Source of the DNA: Allantophomopsis cytisporea
Lineage: Eukaryota > Ascomycota > Leotiomycetes > Phacidiales > Phacidiaceae
Reading direction: 5' to 3'
NCBI GenBank assembly: GCA_024752435.1
Contig: CP103024.1
Location: 1,302,001 to 1,366,000, forward strand
Length of the DNA: 64,000 nucleotides
Position numbers and translations under genes: made by a program. Positions within the stretch are counted from its first letter, which is position 1; each line of letters starts with the position of its first letter. This document shows positions 1 through 12,395 of the stretch, piece by piece. The notes beneath the pieces were generated by a model. It searched no databases. It saw only the letters and a program-made list of their open reading frames with translations, and had not been told where the DNA came from.

Positions 1-126
1 AGCCGTCCGTCAGCCTTACTCCTTAGGTTGCGATGCGAGATACCGCCTACAACGTCGTCACCCCTCCACGATCACCAATACTCATACCCGCGCAATACCT
101 TGAGTAGACCCCTCGACGCTGCAAAC

Positions 127-1457
127 ATGGCAGAAGCACCCATTGGTGAGTTCTGCAGCTTCCCTCAGCTTCGCACATTTCTAATCCCTTGCAGTCCTTG
201 ACGGAGGAACCGGTTTCCTCAAGGTGGGCTATGCAGCTCAGGTATGCGACAATAACTCCTTATAACCCCAGCTCGCAGCTTCCAGCTCACTCTCTACCTC
301 GCAGAACTTCCCAGAATTCCAATACCCTTCGATTGTCGGCCGCCCGATCCTGCGTTCGGAAGAGAAGGGGGATGACACTATCATTAAGGATATCATGTGT
401 GGTGATGAGGCAGCAGCAGCTCGCTCTATGCTGCAGATGAGCTACCCCATGGAGAACGGTATCGTAAAGAAATGGGACGACATGCAACATCTCTGGGACT
501 ACACTTTCTTCGAGAAAATGAAGATCGATCCTACCGGCCGCAAGATCCTCCTCACCGAACCCCCAATGAACCCCCTCAAGAACAGGGAGCAGATGTGCGA
601 GGTCATGTTCGAGAGATACCAGTTCGGTGGTGTATATGTGGCAATTCAAGCCGTGTTGGCTCTTTATGCACAGGGTGGGTCTATATCACATGCACAAGTG
701 AAAGCGAATCACTAACAACAATTTAGGTCTCAGCTCAGGAGTCGTTGTCGATTCCGGAGATGGAGTTACACACATTGTCCCCGTCTACGAATCCGTTGTG
801 CTCAACCACCTCACCCGCCGTCTCGATGTAGCTGGCCGCGACGTCACCCGAAATCTTATCGCACTACTGCTCCGCCGTGGCTATGCCCTCAACCGTACCG
901 CCGACTTCGAAACCGTCCGACAGATCAAGGAGAAGCTCTGCTATGTATCCTACGACTTGGAGCTCGACCAGCGTCTCAGCGAAGACACCACTGTGCTCGT
1001 CGAAAGCTACACCCTGCCTGATGGCCGTGTGATCCGTGTTGGTAGCGAACGCTTTGAGGCACCAGAGTGTCTCTTCCAACCACATCTCGTCGACGTCGAA
1101 CAACCCGGTATTGCCGAGTTCCTCTTCAACACCATTCAAGCTGCCGATGTGGATGTGCGCTCCTCGCTGTTCAAGGCTATCGTCTTGTCCGGTGGAAGCT
1201 CCATGTACCCAGGTCTGCCCTCCAGATTAGAGAAGGAGCTGAAGCAGCTGTGGCTTACAAAGGTGCTTGGTGGCAACCCCGAACGTCTGAACAAGTTTAA
1301 GGTGAGGATCGAGGATCCACCTAGGAGAAGACATATGGTGTTTTTGGGTGGTGCAGTGCTGGCGAATATTATGGCGGATAAGGAGAACATGTGGATCTCG
1401 AAACAGGAGTGGGAGGAACAGGGAACTAGAATTCTGGAGAAGTTGGGCCCAAGATAG
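127..1457 (+). CDS. arp2: Actin-related protein 2 (Arp2/3 complex subunit)
   Basis: Four exons (127-145, 195-241, 305-674, 727-1457), all with GT-AG boundaries, splice in frame to a 388-residue protein, the usual Arp2 length. The actin-fold phosphate loops are visible: [13 protein letters not shown] near the N-terminus and [16 protein letters not shown] in the middle, followed by the C-terminal [19 protein letters not shown] nucleotide-fold segment. The sequence follows Arp2 rather than actin, for example [14 protein letters not shown] and the [15 protein letters not shown] end. By family knowledge Arp2 pairs with Arp3 to nucleate branched actin filaments at endocytic patches. The start ATG lies 126 bp inside the window, so the gene is complete apart from its 5' leader. 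The first exon is only 19 nt, which is common for fungal actin-family genes. Confidence 0.96.
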
Positions 1458-1820
1458 TGTAGACTTTGATAAAAGTACGATAGTTTGTATGTTCTTTTTT
1501 ATTGCGATTGGTATACAATTTTGCGTTTCAGGTGAAGGTAGATGTGGGATTACGAGGCGGTGAAGTTGAGTAAAACGTGTCTTGAGAAGCTTGTGGGTGG
1601 TATCAGAGTATGGTTGGTATTTTTGAGGAGTTTACTTGGGCATTATCATCCAGTCCATGACAATTGAACTCAGATCCATTTGATACTGTGAATATTGAAG
1701 ATAATAATGGCTTGCATTTGGTATATTTACTTGTGTTACAATACATAATTATGACGCTAGTCTGATTGACTATATACCAGGACCATCTATCTATATATAT
1801 ATATATACAGCCTCTTAAAT

Positions 1821-2960
1821 CTAAACATCAAACAGAGCCTTCCTGGTGTCATAAGTGTACTTCAAGTCCAAGTGCCAATAGTTTGGAGTATCCCTCTGGG
1901 CAACCTTCCACGCCTCATCAAGTGCCTTAACAACCTCCTCAGGCAATGGCCCCTTCTCCGCGTCCTTCAAGTTGCTCTCTAGCTGCGCCAAACTACTAGC
2001 TCCTATGATAATACCATCATTCCCATCATCAATCTTCAACGCAGAGTGGTGATGGCACCATCGGATTGCCGTCTCCACCATCGTCAGCCCGTGCTTCTCA
2101 ACCACTGGCTCAATAATCTGCAATGCCTCAAATGTGCTGTCGTGGAAGTAGCGTGCGCGGTACATCTCGCCCATGCGTCCCACTGCATTGCTGTAGCGTC
2201 CGGACTCTGGGATGTCCTTTGTCTTGTACTTGCCGGAGAACAGGCCACCTGCTATCGGGTTGTAGATCACTACCTCAAGCCCGTACCGTCTGCATGCTGG
2301 GATCAATTCCTTCTCCAGAGTGCGTGTGATGGCGTTGTACATTCTGCACGAGTCAGTATGATTTTCGATTTTATATATCAGAATATCAGAATATCATGAT
2401 TTCATGATTTCATAATTCTAAGGAGAGGAAGGCGGAATTTACCCTTGGTAGATAGTCGGTCGCACCCAGCCATTCGCCTTGCACGTCATCACCACCTCAG
2501 CGACCTCAAACGCCGTGAAGTTGCTCAAGCCCAATTGCACGAACTTGCCCGCCTTATGCAACTTATCGAGTGCCTCGAGCGTCTCGGCAAATGGCACGCT
2601 GCGGTCAGCAGCATGCAAGTAGAAAATGTCCACACAATCCGTGTCCAATTCCTTGAGGGACGTTTCGAACTGGGCGGTAAGCACGTCCGGCTTGTGAGTT
2701 CCTGGTGTATGCGGGTAGACTTTCGTTGCGAGCTTCAGCCCGCGAGATTTCCAGTTGGCGTCGCGCGTGAAGGCTTCTTGCTTGCCGCCCACATATACGC
2801 GTGCTGTGTCGACCTCATTGTAGCCCTGGGATTGAAAGTGGTCGAGGATCTTGTTGTATTCATCCAGAGAGGTGATTCGAGCTCCAGCGCTCTCGTCTGG
2901 TCCATAAATCATGAGACCCAGGATCACGCGAGGTTTAACGTTTTGTGTGATGAGAGGCAT
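1821..2960 (-). CDS. Aldo-keto reductase, aflatoxin-aldehyde-reductase-like
   Basis: Two exons on the minus strand (2960-2443 and 2343-1821) join across a 99-nt intron to give 346 residues, typical for the AKR7-like branch. The AKR barrel signatures are present: NEVDTARVYVGGKQE with the catalytic Asp and Tyr, LATKVYPH with the catalytic Lys, and FYLHAADRSVPFAET with the catalytic His. The C-terminus, PNYWHLDLKYTYDTRKAL, resembles fungal aflatoxin-aldehyde-reductase homologs. It probably reduces aldehydes or ketones with NADPH in the cytosol; the substrate cannot be deduced. I chose the ATG at 2960 because it directly precedes the first barrel strand; an upstream in-frame ATG at 3059 would add 33 low-complexity residues. 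The gene is tail-to-tail with arp2. Confidence 0.92.
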
Positions 2961-3038
2961 GTTGGGAGTGATTGGTGGGTTGATGGATTGATAGATTGAT
3001 GTTTGCGGTATATGTACGACATGAGATGGCGGGGTAAG

Positions 3039-3045
3039 CTTTATA
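3039..3045 (-). promoter_or_regulatory. Possible TATA box for the aldo-keto reductase
   Basis: A TATAAAG match on the minus strand lies about 80 bp upstream of the ATG at 2960, a plausible core-promoter distance. It is a short motif and could occur by chance. Confidence 0.3.
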
Positions 3046-3597
3046 TGTTGTAGAGGCACCGCTGCTATTTATTGATACTTAGCACTCCACTCATGACGTG
3101 CGATTAAAGTCCGAGAGAATTCCCTATCACCAGGACATCGTTGACCAAAAAGAATACATTGGTCTTGTCGGAGTGATGCGATATGGATTCGACGGATATG
3201 GAGTCTTGATTCCTTTACTTAGGTTCTTGATATGCTGAATGAGGTCTGGTACATGAGTATTTCATTTGTTATTTATTTATTCAATCTTATTTAATAGTTC
3301 CTCTGTCTCTCTCCCAGTCCTATCTGTCATTTACATACTGGAGTACCCATTCTATCATAGAACTGTATGTATGCACACATATATTAACTGATACATCATA
3401 CTCCATATCACCGTTTTGTGTATCAGAAGCAACAGATGCAGTCACCGATGGTTGAGTGTTGCAACCAGGGAGAGTGGAATGCTCACCAAGGCATTTCGAT
3501 CTGTTCCCATGCATTTCCTCTTGTCCTCGCTCTTTGGCCTACAGAGAAGTCAAGGCGGGTGGGTCTATCACTCGTACCTTCATACATATATTCTATG

Positions 3598-3643
3598 TAT
3601 ATATATATATATATCTATATATATATCTATATATATATCTATA
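3598..3643. repeat. TA/CTATA microsatellite
   Basis: Alternating TA dinucleotides are interrupted by regularly spaced C residues, giving about 45 bp of simple repeat in the divergent spacer. Confidence 0.85.
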
Positions 3644-3993
3644 CTTGATGACTCCATGGTCCGTCTGTGTCCGGTCAAGAGACATCCTCTGCCCTGATCT
3701 TTACCGCATGTACTCACCTTGCCTTACTTCTTATCTATACATAGATATGACCGTTTCAGGCACAAGTTGCTTTCAGATTCAACTACATCACGATACTCTG
3801 TACAGTATCAACTCTTAACCTGAACACATTCCATTGATGCCTTAAACTTCTGCAACATCTGCAATCTGCAATCTGCAAGCTCCCTTCAGCCTTTCCCAGC
3901 CTTTTTCTTGACTTTCCCAGCTAATGCTTCAAGCACGTTTGTCCATATTTGGCTAACACAGGTCAGCCCCATAAAAAGACCACCGCCGCACTT

Positions 3994-4020
3994 CAACTCA
4001 ACTCAACTCAACTCAAATCA
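3994..4020. repeat. CAACT pentanucleotide repeat
   Basis: About four tandem copies of CAACT followed by a variant copy, in the upstream region of the transporter gene. Confidence 0.8.
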
Positions 4021-4636
4021 ACTAACTACTACGTACTCATCGCCCCCCCCCGGTCCCATCATACGTAGTTACTCCACACAGGTTGTGTGGTGTGGAGTGT
4101 CTTGAACTCTGTACACGAATTCTCAACCCTACCTACCTACAGTACGGAATGGGATGCTCTCACGGCTCTATAGAACTGCAATAGAATAACAATCATTAGT
4201 CTTGTCCGGCTTCAATTCCTTCTCTCCTCCGATTAGTCAATACTAATACTCAATACTCAATTAAAACGTTCTTGTCATTTCATAATCGAAATCATTCAAT
4301 CAGTCACTGGAAACAGCTCGATTTCAGTTATTCTACATTTCATTCATAACGGGATCACGGCTTTCACATTCAAGGACACCTGTCACCATCCCTACTCACA
4401 AGATCTACTCCGCTACCTTCCATTCTCATACCTCTTCCTTCCTAAACGCAGTATTCACACTTCAGGGTCACCGTCTGAGCACCTGCATCGAATACTCGCC
4501 TGCTACGTCCGCTACACCACCAATCGCTCACACCCCCCTTCCCTTTACCCGCGCGTGACAGCCTCACGCTTCCCGTCATAGACAAAATCTCTATCTCAGC
4601 CTTTTCATGCACCCATGTTAGTGCTAATCCGCATGG

Positions 4637-6268
4637 ATGTCTAACAACCTCAATCTCACCAACACCATACTCCCCAAATCCCCCAAATCCCCTCGCCATC
4701 CCTATGTTCAGCGCACCGTAACCTTCGACGACCCCACCCAAGCATCTTCCAGATCCTCCTCTCGCGACGTTGGTACGACTGTCAACGGTCGAAAACCTTT
4801 GGTCAACGACACCCTCCCAAGACCAAGCGCTTTCCAGGAGAATTTCAGCGATTCCGAAGACGATATGGACGATCGCAGACCTGCATTACATAGACCGACG
4901 GATGGTCGCTCCCATCAGCCTCTGTTGCGCGGGCAGGATGAGGAGAGAGGCAGAGCGGGTTATGGTCATGACGAGAGACCGACCTTCTCGAGAAGGTCGA
5001 CAATGAGAAGTCGGAGTCCAGATACTCAGGCAAAATTGGCAACGAAAAAGAAATATACATATGCGGCGTTCTTTTTGGGATTGAGCTTGATTAGTTTCAC
5101 TGTACAAACCGAAACGGCAGTATATATTCAGCATGAGTTGGGATGGAACAAGGCTTATTGCATGCTGTAAGTGATGATGATAGTGTTCACTAGATATGAC
5201 TGACATCGTAACAGTTATCTTACCCATGGATCATGGTCACTGCTGTGGCCGACGCAATTACTTATCCTTCGATTACAAAAGTGGAAGATGCCGTGGAAAA
5301 CATTCTGGCGAAGACATGTATACCTAGTCAAGACAACAGCGCAGATGGTGGAGACGGGGGATCTTCAGGTGGGACGGACACAACATTCACCATGGCCGTA
5401 TATGGCGCGTATGACGGCTTTTGTGACATGCGCCCTTACAGTCGCTGGGGGTTCTTGGTATGTGGCAGTCGATCTGACCTCGCCATCCGATCTGACCGCA
5501 ATCTACAACTGTTCCGCCTTCTTTGCATACGCTTTCTCCGTCCCCTTGTTAAAAGAAAAACTTCGTTTAGACAAATCCTTTGCAGTACTTGTGGCTATAG
5601 TCGGCGTCCTCATTGTCGCATATGGCGACTCCAAACCGGTCATTCACGGCGGAAAATCGGGCGGCTCAATAGGCGGCTCGCCGAAAAACCCACCTCCAGA
5701 TGCCCTCGAAGATCCCGAGGCCAAGAACCGAGTGCTAGGCAACATCATCATCGGAATTGGCAGCGTGCTCTATGGCTTCTACGAAGTGCTCTACAAGAAA
5801 CTCGCCTGTCCGCCAGAGGGCACATCTCCTGGCCGCGGCATGATCTTTGCCAATACGTTTGGAACCATGATTGGCTGCTTCACACTCTCTATCCTGTGGA
5901 TTCCGCTACCAATCTTGCATTTCACGGGCCTTGAGCTCTTCGAACTGCCACGTGGTGAGGCGGCTTGGATGCTTTTTATCAGCGTGTTCGCGAACGCCGT
6001 TTTCTCCGGCAGTTTCCTCGTACTCATCTCCCTTACCAGCCCGGTGCTATCATCTGTCGCGGCTCTCCTGACGATTTTCATTGTGGCAATTGTCGACTGG
6101 ATGCGCACTGGCGTGCCACTTAGCGCAGCAGCAATTGTGGGCGGACTGCTTATTATCGGGGCCTTTGGACTGCTCAGTTGGAGTACGTTCCGTGAGATGC
6201 AAGAAGAGAGTAGGAAGAACGAGGTTGATTTGTCAGATGATGAGAGTGATAAGGACTCGGACGCTTAG
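4637..6268 (+). CDS. EamA/DMT-superfamily membrane transporter (SLC35F-like)
   Basis: Two exons (4637-5166 and 5215-6268) give 527 residues. The first 130 or so residues are hydrophilic and rich in Ser, Pro and Arg, a likely cytosolic tail. Multiple membrane spans then begin at KKKYTYAAFFLGLSLISF and continue through SAFFAYAFSVPLLKEKLRL and VLVAIVGVLIVAYGDSKP to the C-terminal half (NIIIGIGSVLYGFYEVLYKK onward), the two-fold EamA layout. The splice restores a continuous NKAYCMLYLTHGSW segment, which supports the 48-nt intron. Related fungal proteins are vacuolar or Golgi drug/metabolite transporters; the substrate here is unknown. The tail ends in an acidic DDESDKDSDA. The ATG at 4633 is out of frame and stops at once, so 4637 is the start. 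Confidence 0.88.
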
Positions 6269-7237
6269 ACGGACCTGGGTGATATAGGAAGAAATGTGTT
6301 GAAAGCTTGATGTATACTCTAGACTGGATGCTGGAGGACTTGTGTGCTGCAAATAGACTCTGCGGCTTCACGTATATTCGATATCCGCACTAGATGCTGG
6401 AGGGTTTTGTGGGGTCTTCCCATGTATGCATGTATTTGGCGTCGGATACTGGGAGCATTTTTTTTTGGGTCTGGTTATCATAGAATTGTATTGTGTTGAA
6501 TACTTGCAATGACCGTGCTCAAGATCTTCTTGGCATGAGTTGCTGCAACGCTCTTAGAACAAGGTTGAATGAAGTCTTTTTAAGCTGAGGTTTATATGAT
6601 CTTGAAAACACAAATCGAGTATTATCTGGCGCTGCTTTCTCATTTGCCTGATTATGATTGTGTATCTCATGAGGTGTATATATCTTATAAAGATAAGTAA
6701 GGATATCGTCTGATGCAAACATATTCAAGGTTCTAGTGATTAGCATCGACGATCAACTTTGGCACCTTTCTCTTCTCTTGTCTATCAACTCATATATAGA
6801 TCCCCTCAGTTCCAGTAACTCCAAGCTTACCATGCAAGATGGTCTTCGTTCTTGATCCTCGTAATCTTGGTAAACATTGCATCGAAAAATTCGGCTCTCA
6901 AGTAAATGATAAGATCAATAGTCATTAGCAGTCAACCATTTCTACTCAGGAGCCGCACCTTGATCTTGTTCAAAGGTCTCATCTTGTAACCCTTCCGGTG
7001 GTTCTTTCCGTATTCCTTCTTAAGTACTGTTCTTGCAAAGTATCAAGTCACTTTGCTCCTTCTCTGCAGGGTGTGCGGACTATATGCTGGGGATCATTCT
7101 TCGAGTCCTTGGAAGTCTTCATCTTATGCTCTTGCTTTTTCAACTTTGAAAGTCTTTACGTCTATAAATCATCATTCTCGAAATCCAAACAATCACACAT
7201 AAGAGCGGCTACTGCACAGCCTCATATATATCAGACC
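6269..7237. other. Intergenic spacer without a supported gene
   Basis: AT-rich 3' flank of the transporter and upstream DNA of the next reading frames. I see no domain-bearing frame, RNA gene or long repeat in it. Confidence 0.5.
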
Positions 7238-7594
7238 ATGCCTCAAGTCTTCACCATGGAATGTCGAGACTCTGGCTGCCAACATAATCCAAATCAAGGT
7301 CATCGCCATGATAAGCCAACGAACCAAACCCAGAACGAGCATGTTCAAGACACACTCGACGGAAAGACCTTATATGGTGATACTCCCGAATCTGAATCTC
7401 AAACTCAACATCAAGCAAGTGAAAGGATCGAAAACAATCCTAAAAATGAGTATATTGACAGATCAGAGAGAGGTCCTCCAGCCACAGGTCTACAGAGAAC
7501 AAACACAGAAAAGTCAAAAGACCAAGCACTAGACGACATAAACCCATTCTCTACGAAGTCTCGGATCAAACGTACCGATCCACAAGTATCATAG
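7238..7594 (+). CDS. Hypothetical small hydrophilic protein (doubtful)
   Basis: An uninterrupted ATG-to-stop frame of 118 residues. The product would be hydrophilic and rich in Gln, Asn, Glu, Lys and Thr, beginning MPQVFTMECRDSGCQHNPNQ, with no signal peptide, membrane span or domain I recognise. It lies 142 bp upstream of the 2EXR gene on the same strand, so it could be part of that gene's leader instead of a gene. The coding evidence is open length and polar composition only. Confidence 0.3.
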   Translation: MPQVFTMECRDSGCQHNPNQGHRHDKPTNQTQNEHVQDTLDGKTLYGDTPESESQTQHQASERIENNPKNEYIDRSERGPPATGLQRTNTEKSKDQALDDINPFSTKSRIKRTDPQVS

Positions 7595-7736
7595 AGGCGC
7601 GCCGTGCAGCTAGCAATCAGAATAGGAATATCCGCGGCGCAGTTGACGCAATCGCTTATCTGCATCCCATCCCAACCTAACATCCGGTTTACAACGAGCA
7701 TCAACACCTTCAAAATCAATACCACTATTCAGTACA

Positions 7737-8462
7737 ATGGCCACATTCACCACCCTCCCCGCCGAACTCCGGCTAAAAATCTACAGTTTTCTCCTGCCCG
7801 CCCCCAAAATTCACTATGTAGGCCACAACCCCACAACAAACACCCTGATATCAGATGCCAAAGTGCCCATCATCCTGCACATCAACCGCGAAGCCCGCCA
7901 CGAAGGTCTCCGCTACCTGCTACACTTTACCCCCAAGCGCCCCGCACAATGCGTCTCCACCAGCACGGAAGAAATAGAATCTCCCACTTCCACATCCACA
8001 TCCACAGCCGCAGCCGCATCCAACCCCACAGCAGTGATAACCCCTCCATCCCCCCCACTATCAGCGCACTTCTACTACCACCCAGCCTCAACGCTCTTCA
8101 TCTCGCACGCCGTCAGCACCACGCTCTTCCGCACGCCGCACGCCCTGGCGATCACGCTGCCCAACTTCGCCATCGAAGTCGAGTCCTTCCGCATCTTCAT
8201 GACGTCGTACAACATCACGGCGTTCGTGGCGGCGCTGGAGGCCATGCGGTGCGAGCGCATCGACGTGCTGGGCGGGCTGGGGCCGCGGGCGCACGAGGTC
8301 GTGCAGGCCGGCATGCATATTGAGATTAAGACTATGGACGGCGATTATTATCAGGCCAAGTTGGGTGCGGAGTGGGCGGTGCAGGGGATTGCGCGGGGAG
8401 CGCCTAGGTTGCGGGGGGCGAGGCTTAAGTATATGGTTGAGCGGGTACCGGCTAGTCCTTAG
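7737..8462 (+). CDS. 2EXR-domain protein
   Basis: An intronless 241-residue frame. The N-terminus MATFTTLPAELRLKIYSFLL followed by VPIILHINREARHEGLRYL is the typical opening of the fungal 2EXR family, an F-box-like alpha-helical start that recurs in many copies in Pezizomycotina and has no established function. A Ser/Thr/Ala-rich linker (TSTSTSTAAAAS) separates this from a conserved-looking C-terminal half that ends near LKYMVERVPASP. The gene is GC-rich compared with its flanks. It is convergent with the MetE-like gene, with only 137 bp between the stop codons. Confidence 0.75.
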   Translation: MATFTTLPAELRLKIYSFLLPAPKIHYVGHNPTTNTLISDAKVPIILHINREARHEGLRYLLHFTPKRPAQCVSTSTEEIESPTSTSTSTAAAASNPTAVITPPSPPLSAHFYYHPASTLFISHAVSTTLFRTPHALAITLPNFAIEVESFRIFMTSYNITAFVAALEAMRCERIDVLGGLGPRAHEVVQAGMHIEIKTMDGDYYQAKLGAEWAVQGIARGAPRLRGARLKYMVERVPASP

Positions 8463-8599
8463 ATTTGGGAGCTTGGTTATTGGGTGGGCGGGTTTCAAAG
8501 TCATCAATATGGCATGGTATGGTTGGCATTATAGAAGACTTGGTATGGGGACGGTGATATTGTTTCATTAGTCTTGGAATGTCATGATATCATTTCCAT

Positions 8600-9913
8600 T
8601 CACGCCTCTCCTGGCCAGATGGAGTCTGCCAAATCTCTCGTCAACTTCAGTTTGGCAACCATGTCGTCGTGTGTAACCAAGTTTCCATCCGCGTGACTAG
8701 CAAATCCACACTGCGGGCTAACACCCAATCTGTTCAGCGCACTCTCCTTGCTCTCCCCATTTCCCTCAGCGATGATCTCAGCAGCTTGCAGAACCTTCTT
8801 CTTCATCTCATCCAGGTTCTCCATCTTGGGGAACTTGGACGTGATGAGTCCCAATATGGCGTACTTGTCCTTTGGCAACTCCTTGAGCGGCTCAAAGCCA
8901 CCGGCGCGTGGAGTGTCATACTCCAGATAGTATGTGTCGACGTTCAAGTCCTTGAAGAGCTTGGTGGCGATGTTATCGTATCCACCCTCGCTGAAATGGC
9001 GCGAGTTCACAAAGTTACCACGACACAAGTGGATTCCAATGTGCATATCCTTTGGTCTCTCTGAGAGACAGTCGTTGTAGAGCTTGATATAAGCGTCGAA
9101 GAGCGCCTCTGGGTCCTCGCCGTCCTTCTTGAAGCCAGCAAGCATTTTTTCTGAGCAAAAGTCTCAAGGTCAAGTCAGCTATCTCTCCGAGTTAAGGGGT
9201 GGAATTTATAACGGACATGCAAGGTTTGGGTCATCGATCTGGACGTTTCTGAGCCCTGAATCGTACAAGATCTTCAATTCGGTGCGGTATTCCTTGGCAA
9301 TATCGGCAAAATATTCCTCGTCGTTCGCGTAGACCTCCTTTGGGTAGGCCTTGCCAGGCGCGTATCTGAGATGGTACCACTCTGGAGCTGCGAGGGTGAG
9401 CTTTGCCTCTCCAACTCTGTCGGCTGGCAAGAGGGACTTGAGGTAGTTCCATTGGTCGGTGTAGGTGGATCCAACGTGCTTTATCTTGCCGGTGCAGATG
9501 ACGGTCTCCCCTGGAACGCGCTCGCTTTCGAGGAAGGCTGCTACGTCTGGGACGTAAGCTCTGAATAAATCGACGGCTGGCTCCTTGATCTCTTCGAAGC
9601 CATCGAGGCCGGGGAAGAAAGTTCCCCTAGAGAAGACTGTTAATCGGGTAGTTCAAACGATCGGTTGGGTCTTTTCAGAAACATACCAGAACATATGGCG
9701 TCTGTACTCTCCATCGGAAATACCACGGAATCCCAACTTCTCTTGTGTCTGCACAACTTCCTTGATGGAGCTATCTTCGATGGCAGTCAGCTCTTCCTGG
9801 CTGGCCTTGCCTTCATACACGGCATGTTTGGTCTTCAGGAGAGCTTCCGGGCGAAGGAGAGAGCCCAATTGCTCTGCTCTGAACGGTGGAGTGTGTTGTT
9901 TCGTTGTCGACAT
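8600..9913 (-). CDS. MetE-like cobalamin-independent methionine synthase family protein
   Basis: Three minus-strand exons (9913-9687, 9626-9217, 9162-8600) give 399 residues. This matches the stand-alone C-terminal catalytic domain (UROD/MetE-like) and not full-length methionine synthase of about 760 residues. Visible features are LGFRGISDGEYRRHMFW near the N-terminus, DDPNLAYFCSEKML across the second splice, IHLCRGN carrying the His-x-Cys zinc ligands, and VSPQCGFASH carrying the third Cys. The family fold binds zinc for thiol methyl transfer; the substrate of these short fungal forms is not established, so a methionine-synthesis role is inference. Intron 2 uses a non-consensus GTCCGT donor, but only this donor restores the family motif across the junction. 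Confidence 0.88.
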
Positions 9914-11480
9914 GTTTGTAGGATTGTAGCGGGGTAGCTTCTGGCATGGAAAAGATTGGGAGGGGACGGCCTTGTAAAGAATGAGACGCTATAACATCCA
10001 CTTACCGTTGACGTTCCAATAGCGTGGTCACGGCGACAGATTTGTGCCATAGTCCTACTTACAAACAAATTCGTCAGAATTTCTCCGCTTTAACAGAGGG
10101 CCTTGTTGGGAATGTCTGAAGTTATAGGAGGAGAGGCTGCACAGGAACTGGGGCACGTGGACCAGATCAGAGGAGTCAGATCTTAGTAATTGCCATTGTA
10201 GAGTGAGCGGTACATTGAAAAGACTCCAAGTGGGGTGATCGACAGCGGGTGAGTTGCCGACGACTGTCAGTGGCAAGGGAGATGTTGTCCCATAATCATC
10301 AGCCGAAGGGGGGTCGAAGGGTCTAATGCTCCATGAATACGTCAAATGATTGCCGAAATGGTCAACAAAAGGAACCTGGTCGAGTAAGCGGCAGGGCAAA
10401 GTGATACATGTCCACCACGTTTCTACTGTACTGCGTACAATACTTAGCATGTAGATATGTACATATGCATGCCCGCAGAAGATTGAGAAGGGGTTTCCGT
10501 GGTGGGGTCGAGCGTCGAAGTTACGGTACGTAGTACATATGGAAGTTAGATCGGCAAACCCTATCTCCGACGCGGGGAAGGGGAATGTACATTCCATGTT
10601 CATATTCATTAATTAATGGACATTTGTGTGCATATGTGAGAGAGATGTCTGGCAGATAGCATTTGCGCTTGAGTCTATCTACGGTAATCATGCTGAATGG
10701 TATGCGGTTGGTGACAATTCTATATGCAGATTGTGTATATGTCTGACACATATTCCAGACCACGCCTGACGAGATATGTACTTCTCGACTTTGTATTTAT
10801 CGAAGACTGGATATCATTCAAATAAAGTGGAGTGTAGAGTTTGGCGACAAGCGATTGGTCGGAGCGTTAGACACTGTGCTCTTGGTAAGTAGAATAATTT
10901 GACTTTTAAAAAAACATGATGGTGTCAGAACTGTCAGATCTCCATATATACTCATCCGTACTCATCCATACACATACTGTGTACTACGTAGAGTGAATAA
11001 CATCCTCTTTGTTTCTGGTGAAGGTGTTGTGAATCTCCAAGAGGAGGAGGGTTTCTTCTACCTTGAATCCGATGCTCGGTATTCACGGAATGGTACTTGT
11101 CACTTACCTATCCATGAACACGTTATTGGTAAGCACGTATCATGCCGAAGATGACGGATATCCAACGAATCCAGTATTTTCATGCATCGTTGGACATCGA
11201 GTTTTTGAAAATCCGATGCAGTTCTCCGGTTGATTGTCGATGCTCACCATCGGCGATGCAATGGAAATCTTCCAGGTGTTCGCGAAGGATACCTTGAGTA
11301 ATTGAGATTTGATGTAGTAATTCTCGGATGTTGAGAGAATTTTCCAACGCTACCTCTCAGACTTGTCAGGTCTTCTTTGTGGATATTCATCGTGTTTTCA
11401 TAACACCACCCTTCGGGTGATGAAGTTTGGGAAGGATGGCCTGAGTTGAGTACATGAGATAAAGATTGCTCAGTCTTGAA

Positions 11481-11512
11481 GTGTACGTATGTGTACGTAT
11501 GTGTACGTATGT
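11481..11512. repeat. Three tandem copies of a 10-bp unit
   Basis: Three exact copies of GTGTACGTAT followed by a diverged partial copy. Confidence 0.9.
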
Positions 11513-11610
11513 CTGTACATACATCCGGACTTAGATGTTTATTGCAATTGTTGCATGTAAATCCGAGTGACTCCTACAACATAACATCGTCGTTGTATAT
11601 AAATTATATT

Positions 11611-11648
11611 TTTATATATATATATATATATATAAATATATAAATATA
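11611..11648. repeat. TA microsatellite
   Basis: Long run of TA dinucleotides with AAATA interruptions at its end. Confidence 0.9.
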
Positions 11649-11978
11649 TGTACATATGCATGTACCACGACACCTCGATGACTGAGATGGGTGTATGCAC
11701 AACAAGGGTGCAAGCATCGGGCGTGCGTGACTGGAAGGCCCTAAGAGGCGAAGCGAGCCCATTAAGCTCAAACTCTTCGTGATCCCGTATTCCCCTCTCA
11801 AAACGTTCCCTCCTAGACCATATCGGGATTAGTCTATCAAGCCCAACCTGGACCCCCAAAAAATTTATGACGTCGATCGCATGACATATGTACATCCCAT
11901 GCTTCCCGGTCTCCCACTCACAATCACAGTCTCAGTCCAACTCTCACCTCTCACTCCCACTTTCACTCCCTCCTACTC

Positions 11979-12004
11979 CGACTCGACTCGACTCGACTCG
12001 ACTC
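11979..12004. repeat. GACTC pentanucleotide repeat
   Basis: About five tandem copies of CGACT within a pyrimidine-rich stretch. Confidence 0.85.
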
Positions 12005-12376
12005 CCAGTCTTGACCGCAACGAAAGAACACCGACACCTCCCTCTCACTCTCCGAACCATTTAGACTTAACGACTAATTAGGTACACATCTCAATCCCGA
12101 ATGCAATGTCCAAGATAATCAATCATAAAATAAGAATAAAGCGCATAATAAACAATGAGGGGGAAAACAAAAGATCGTCACTCAAACATCCCGAATGAAT
12201 GATTCTCTCATCTTCATCTTCATCTCATCTAGTCATTCTAAGCGTTCATGTTAATCAGGTCCCTAGAAGAAGAACCACAGAATAAGCTCGAAGACTGTCA
12301 GTGCCAATACCAGTGCCAGTGCCAGTGCCACCGACCTGAACTGAATTTGGATTCATCATCAGCTTGCCATTCTCCT

Positions 12377-12395
12377 CCCCCCCCCCCCCACCCCC
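12377..12395. repeat. Poly-C tract in the F-box upstream region
   Basis: A run of 13 C, one A, then 5 C, about 390 bp upstream of the F-box ATG. The complementary strand is a long G run. Confidence 0.9.

Larger units (their letters stand above)
3046..4636. other. Gene-free divergent spacer with microsatellites
   Basis: This 1.6-kb spacer separates the divergent aldo-keto reductase and EamA transporter genes. It holds a TA-rich tract, a CAACT repeat, and C/T-rich DNA just before the transporter ATG, as expected for a fungal promoter and leader. Short open frames here are low in complexity and lack any recognisable domain. Confidence 0.6.

Noticed and set aside
7238..8462. One spliced gene joining the small ORF to the 2EXR frame
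   Set aside because: The small ORF ends in a stop, with no good donor before it that joins in frame to the 2EXR start.
10055..10609. Minus-strand 184-codon frame upstream of the MetE-like gene
   Set aside because: No domain or conserved motif; lies in the divergent spacer and looks like a chance open frame.
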